NCBI RefSeq assembly: GCF_018138085.1
Contig: NZ_CP073105.1
Span: forward strand, 2,294,001 to 2,358,000
DNA: 64,000 nucleotides
From: Stutzerimonas stutzeri
GTDB lineage: Bacteria > Pseudomonadota > Gammaproteobacteria > Pseudomonadales > Pseudomonadaceae
Reading direction: 5' to 3'
Of this stretch, positions 60,476 to 64,000 are shown in pieces (position 1 is the stretch's first letter; each line of letters begins with the position of its first letter). The position numbers and the translations under genes were made by a program. The notes beneath the pieces were generated by a model. The model was not told the DNA's origin. It made no database searches and saw only the letters and a list, made by a program, of their open reading frames with translations.

Positions 60476-61510
60476 TCAGGCCTCGCCCACCTGCACCACC
60501 AGCTTGCCGAAGTTCTTGCCTTCGAGCAGGCCGATAAACGCCTCGGGCGCGTTTTCCAGGCCCTGAACGACCTGCTCGCGATACTTGATCTTGCCCTCGG
60601 CATACCAGGCGCTCATGTCGCGCGTGAACTCGTCGTAGCGGTGACCGTAGTCGTTGAAAATGATGAAGCCTTGCATGCGCATGCGCTTTTTCAGAATGGT
60701 ATCGAGCAACAATGGCAGGCGGTCCGGGCCGTCGGGCAGGTCGGTGCTGTTGTATTGCGCGACGACACCGCAGACCGGCACCCGTGCGCTGGTGTTGAGC
60801 AGTGGCAGCACGGCATCGAATACCTTGCCGCCAACATTCTCGTAATACACGTCAATGCCGTCCGGGCAGTGTTGGGCCAGCTGCTCCGGAAAATCGCCGG
60901 CCCGGTGATCGATACAGGCGTCGAAGCCGAGCGTCTCGACCGCATGCCGGCATTTTTCAGCGCCACCGGCGATACCGATCACGCGGCAACCTTTCAGCTT
61001 GCCGATCTGCCCAACCGTTGCACCGACGGGCCCGGTGGCTGCGGCGACGACCAGTGTTTCGCCCGCCTTGGGCTGACCGATATCGAGCAGGCCCATATAG
61101 GCGGTGAAGCCCGGCATACCCAGCACCCCAAGAGCGTGGGACGGATGCTTCATGTCAGGGGCGAGCTTGATCAACCCTTGGCCGTCGGACAGCGCGTAGT
61201 CCTGCCAGCCATTGCCACTGAGCACCCAGTCACCTTGCTGGTAATCAGGATGACGCGACTCGACGACACGGCAAACCGTACCCCCAACCATCACGTCACC
61301 TATCTCCATGGGCGGCGCGTAGGAGGGGCCAGCGCTCATGCGACCGCGCATATAAGGATCAAGCGAAAGGTAGACGGTGCGTAGCAACAGTTGGCCGTCG
61401 TCGGGGCTCGGTACCGGGCCGGTTTCGAGGCGGAAGTTCTCGCTGGTCGGTGCACCGTGCGATCGTGAGGCGAGACGGATGCTGCGGTTATTTCGTGGTT
61501 GCTGTGGCAT
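60476..61510 (-). CDS. NADP-dependent MDR-family oxidoreductase (CurA-like)
   Basis: A 344-residue zinc-free medium-chain reductase. The N-terminal part has YLSLDPYMRGRMSAGPSYAP and the GTVCRVVESRHPDYQQGDWV strand; the Rossmann motif is VVAAATGPVGATVGQIGKLK; YYENVGGKVFDAVLPLLNTS and ENAPEAFIGLLEGKNFGKLV complete the leukotriene-B4-dehydrogenase-like signature. Relatives reduce alkenals, quinones or curcumin. The ATG at 61510 follows GGGAG. It is a single gene. Confidence 0.92.
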   Translation of the reverse strand: MPQQPRNNRSIRLASRSHGAPTSENFRLETGPVPSPDDGQLLLRTVYLSLDPYMRGRMSAGPSYAPPMEIGDVMVGGTVCRVVESRHPDYQQGDWVLSGNGWQDYALSDGQGLIKLAPDMKHPSHALGVLGMPGFTAYMGLLDIGQPKAGETLVVAAATGPVGATVGQIGKLKGCRVIGIAGGAEKCRHAVETLGFDACIDHRAGDFPEQLAQHCPDGIDVYYENVGGKVFDAVLPLLNTSARVPVCGVVAQYNSTDLPDGPDRLPLLLDTILKKRMRMQGFIIFNDYGHRYDEFTRDMSAWYAEGKIKYREQVVQGLENAPEAFIGLLEGKNFGKLVVQVGEA

Positions 61511-61606
61511 GTGGACTCCCAATGGGCAAGCGGATCAGGAAGTGTAAGCAGTGCATGGCGACGGTCAGGCCCACAGGACCCGACTGGGCCCGGCTCTGGG
61601 GAGCTG

Positions 61607-61927
61607 CTACTCGATTTCTCCCGGCGTTGCCGAGCGGTGGGGCGGGTCGTCGGTGCGGGTCTCCTGCTCGGTATGGTGCATGTTCCGGTTCGGCACCGAA
61701 TCGTTCTGCGGCAGGCCCTTCACCACGCGGCCGTCCTCGGTGACGATCTGGCCTTGCTGATTGCGGTGGGTTTCCAGCTTTTGCTGTGGAGCGGGATTGC
61801 CCATTGGGCTAGGCCGCGAGCCGGTATCTTCGAGCGGCGTACCAGCGGGCGCTTGGGCTAATGCGTGTTGGGCTGCAGCGGTCAATAGCGTAGCCGCCGC
61901 CAGCGACCTCAATAGAGATCTATTCAT
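61607..61927 (-). CDS. Small exported hydrophilic protein
   Basis: A 106-residue protein with a signal peptide (MNRSLLRSLAAATLLTAAAQ, cleavage after ALA) and a Pro/Gln/Asn-rich, likely disordered mature part (THRNQQGQIVTEDGRVVKGL, PNRNMHHTEQETRTDDPPHR). GGAG lies seven bases before the ATG at 61927. No domain recognised; similar short periplasmic proteins exist in Pseudomonas. Confidence 0.7.
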   Translation of the reverse strand: MNRSLLRSLAAATLLTAAAQHALAQAPAGTPLEDTGSRPSPMGNPAPQQKLETHRNQQGQIVTEDGRVVKGLPQNDSVPNRNMHHTEQETRTDDPPHRSATPGEIE

Positions 61928-62326
61928 ACGGTTCTCCTCACTTGCTTCGCCAGGTTGATGGGGCGCACCGAGTGGGTATAGGGCATGCCATGGAGGTCGG
62001 CCGGATTTGCTTGTGTCGTAGCGCAAGGTTGCACAGCTTTGATGCGTGCGACCCCACCCAATCAAAGTATGTGAACAGGGCTGGCAGGCTGAGTTCGCGC
62101 GCGTCAGACCGGGCGGCAGAGATGGCGCTCGCACCGGACGCACCGAAGAAGGCGCTTGGCCATATTTCGTTGGCATTTTCTGAACCCCGTTTGCCTTCCC
62201 GGGTCAGAGCTGAGCATCACGGCAGAGCCAGCTGACCCGACCTTCGTGCGATCTCAGCGCAGTCGGACCATGGATGGCTGCTGTGTCGAGTCCTACCGCC
62301 TTCTTGCCCAGATACCGAGCACTTCA
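61928..62326. other. Gap before the GT2-RmlD gene
   Basis: Nothing but the expected promoters is visible in these 399 bases; frames are short and without ribosome-binding sites. No JUMPStart-like element of O-antigen clusters is recognisable. Confidence 0.4.
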
Positions 62327-64000
62327 ATGGATCAGATATACGCCGTCGTACTGTCGTACAAACGCAAGGGCTTGCTGAGACGCTGCCTGGACGGAATCAA
62401 TGCCCAGACCCGGCGTTGCGATGCCGTTATCGTGGTGGACAACGCCAGCAATGACGGTACCGAGGAGATGCTGCTCGAGTCCGGTATCGACAATCTCAAG
62501 GTTTATGTGCTGTCCCATAACACCGGCGCCTCCGGTGGTTTCAGTGCCGGATTTCGCATCGCTTACCAGCAGGGCGCCGATTTCGTCTGGATGATGGATG
62601 ACGACGTCATACCTGAGCCGGACGCGCTGGAGAAGCTACTTCAGGCTGACGATCAACTGCGCGCGCGTCGGGAGCCGTTTTCCTATCTCATTTCGCGGGC
62701 CCACACCGAAGATGGCTTGCTGACCAACGTGCCGCGTGTCGACGAACGTCCCAACGCCATCGCCTACGAGAACTGGCCGGCACTGCTCGATATCGGCGTA
62801 ATACCGGTGCGCCCGGCGACCTTCGTCTCGATCCTCGTGCCACGGGCGTCGTTACAGCGCCACGGCTTGCCTCTGGCTTCCATGTTCATGTGGGGCGACG
62901 ACACGGAATTCACCTTGCGCATCAGCGAAGATGTGCCGGGTTATCTGGTCGCTGCGAGTAAGGTCCTGCACATGCGTCGGGTCAGCGGCACCATCGATAT
63001 TCTTCGCGAGGTCGACCCGAACCGGGTCGCGCTGCACCGACATCTGGTACGCAACGAGCTGTTCGTCGCGCGCAGGTATTTCCGAAAGCGCCGCGTGCTG
63101 GGGCTGCTGGGGTCGCGGTTGTGGCAAGTGCTGCAGATGCTCAAGAGCCGCCAATTCACCAAGGCCCGCATCGTCACGAAAGGGCTGTTGGAAAGTTTCC
63201 GTTTTGCTCCCGAAACAGAAATGGCCGATGCGCCGGTGGAGGCACTAGGGGTAACCGTGCGTGAATTGATCCCAAAGTCGCCAAGTGTGACCTCAGGGAT
63301 TGAGACGCCAACCGACGCCGCTGGTACGTCGCAGGTGGCGAGCGAGGCAGCGAAGCCGGATGATCAGCTGCTGGAGCTTCCACGCCAGCCGAGGCCGAAC
63401 ATGCGCATCCTGATCTGCGGTGCTGGCGGCCAGGTTGGCCACTGCCTGGTCAATCAAGCCGCCAGTTTCGGGCTCGAGCCCATTGGGCTCGCTCATCAGG
63501 ACCTGGATATCACCTCGCCCGAGCAGATTAGCCAGGCGCTCGAGCGCTACCAGCCGGCATTGATCATCAATGCGGCGGCGTATACCAATCTCGACCATGC
63601 CGAGGCCGAGGTCGCGCATGCCGAGGCGGTGAACCGCGATGGCGCCGCCAACCTGGGGCGGGCCGCGGAACGCTTCGGTATCCCCTTGTTCCACTTGTCC
63701 AGCGAATATGTTTTCGCCGGCGACGGTACCGAGCCCTATCGTGAGACCGATCCGGCCTTGCCAATCAGCGTCTACGGGGAAACGCGGCGAGCGGGGGAGG
63801 TGGCCATCACTGAAGCGCTCGATCGCCACCTGATTCTGCGTACCAGCTGGATCTATGGCGAACACGGCAACAATTTCGTGAAAACCATGCTGAACCTGGA
63901 CCGCAAAACCGACGAGATTTCCGTGGTCAGTGATCAGATCGGTTGCCCGACTCGCTCTCGCAGCGTCGCACGTGTCCTGATCGAACTCGCGATGCGCTAT
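62327..64000 (+). CDS. Fusion of GT2 glycosyltransferase and dTDP-4-dehydrorhamnose-reductase-like domain (partial at right)
   Basis: The frame from ATG 62327 is open to the window end (558 codons so far). Residues 1-300 are a GT2 rhamnosyltransferase-like domain: AVVLSYKRKGLLRRCLDGIN, VIVVDNASNDGTEEML, HNTGASGGFSAGF, FVWMMDDDVIPEPDAL (DxD) and MFMWGDDTEFTLRISEDVPG. A linker of some 55 residues without structure leads to Met359, where an RmlD-type reductase begins: MRILICGAGGQVGHCLVNQA, IINAAAYTNLDHAEAE, FHLSSEYVFAGDGTEPYRET, and YGETRRAGE, where RmlD normally has YGxTKxxGE, so the catalytic Lys appears as Arg. The start has no clear ribosome-binding site. It likely joins rhamnose-type sugar synthesis to transfer in polysaccharide assembly. 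Confidence 0.88.
   Translation, partial: MDQIYAVVLSYKRKGLLRRCLDGINAQTRRCDAVIVVDNASNDGTEEMLLESGIDNLKVYVLSHNTGASGGFSAGFRIAYQQGADFVWMMDDDVIPEPDALEKLLQADDQLRARREPFSYLISRAHTEDGLLTNVPRVDERPNAIAYENWPALLDIGVIPVRPATFVSILVPRASLQRHGLPLASMFMWGDDTEFTLRISEDVPGYLVAASKVLHMRRVSGTIDILREVDPNRVALHRHLVRNELFVARRYFRKRRVLGLLGSRLWQVLQMLKSRQFTKARIVTKGLLESFRFAPETEMADAPVEALGVTVRELIPKSPSVTSGIETPTDAAGTSQVASEAAKPDDQLLELPRQPRPNMRILICGAGGQVGHCLVNQAASFGLEPIGLAHQDLDITSPEQISQALERYQPALIINAAAYTNLDHAEAEVAHAEAVNRDGAANLGRAAERFGIPLFHLSSEYVFAGDGTEPYRETDPALPISVYGETRRAGEVAITEALDRHLILRTSWIYGEHGNNFVKTMLNLDRKTDEISVVSDQIGCPTRSRSVARVLIELAMRY

Overview
The window looks like a chromosomal stretch of a high-G+C Pseudomonas-type gammaproteobacterium, most plausibly the Pseudomonas stutzeri / Stutzerimonas group. 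Pointers are a MucD-type protease, a CheV, a NosR-family protein, a nirBD assimilation block with a fused PP2C/kinase, and dense palindromic REP arrays ending in TGTAGGAGC / GCTCCTACA. This taxonomic call is inference from gene content; no marker gene such as rRNA is present.

Layout. 1-650: right end of an IS3-family (IS2-group) element next to REP sequence. 0.7-2.2 kb: AraC regulator convergent with a LysE exporter. 2.3-6.1 kb: a complete bufferin (MNIO-modified, copper-buffering RiPP) locus. An ECF sigma factor and its NrsF anti-sigma face bufA-bufB-bufC-doxX, and both transcription units carry the same promoter motif, GTAACC-N16-CGAACT. 6.1-6.8 kb: a seven-unit REP array. 6.9-8.9 kb: HAD phosphatase and DUF2254 membrane protein. 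9.2-14.5 kb: an accessory block with lower G+C and different codon choice, encoding a Gabija-like pair (OLD-type ATPase/TOPRIM nuclease and UvrD-like helicase), a translationally coupled BRCT protein and small hypothetical ORFs. A 14-bp inverted repeat brackets this block.

14.9-25.2 kb: mucD, small proteins, two large hybrid histidine kinases, and a tandem glycine riboswitch ahead of a DadA-like FAD dehydrogenase. 25.3-32 kb: FKBP, YkgJ, GNAT, a solitary NosR-like polyferredoxin, a thiolase and CheV, with two more REP arrays. 32.7-40.7 kb: a Tat-exported SMP-30 family protein, DNA polymerase II, an arsS/glycosyltransferase divergent unit and a RES-Xre toxin-antitoxin pair with repeated operators.

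40.7-46.1 kb: a six-gene, start/stop-overlapping operon rsbR-rsbS-rsbT-phosphatase-kinase-hybrid kinase, i.e. a stressosome core feeding a two-component pathway instead of a SigB partner-switch. 46.5-48.6 kb: a MHYT-GGDEF-EAL protein. 50.5-57.3 kb: nitrite assimilation (nirB, nirD, an FNT transporter, a PP2C-kinase fusion) behind a sigma54-like promoter and a leader with two ANTAR-type hairpins and a strong terminator. 57.6-62 kb: aldo/keto reductase, phytase-like exported protein, MDR oxidoreductase and a small secreted protein. From 62.3 kb an open frame running off the window fuses a GT2 glycosyltransferase to a dTDP-4-dehydrorhamnose-reductase-like domain.

The most noteworthy systems are the bufferin locus with its double sigma-factor motif, the Gabija-like/BRCT three-gene operon, the stressosome-kinase operon, the glycine riboswitch-dadA pairing, the nirBD leader and the GT2-RmlD fusion.
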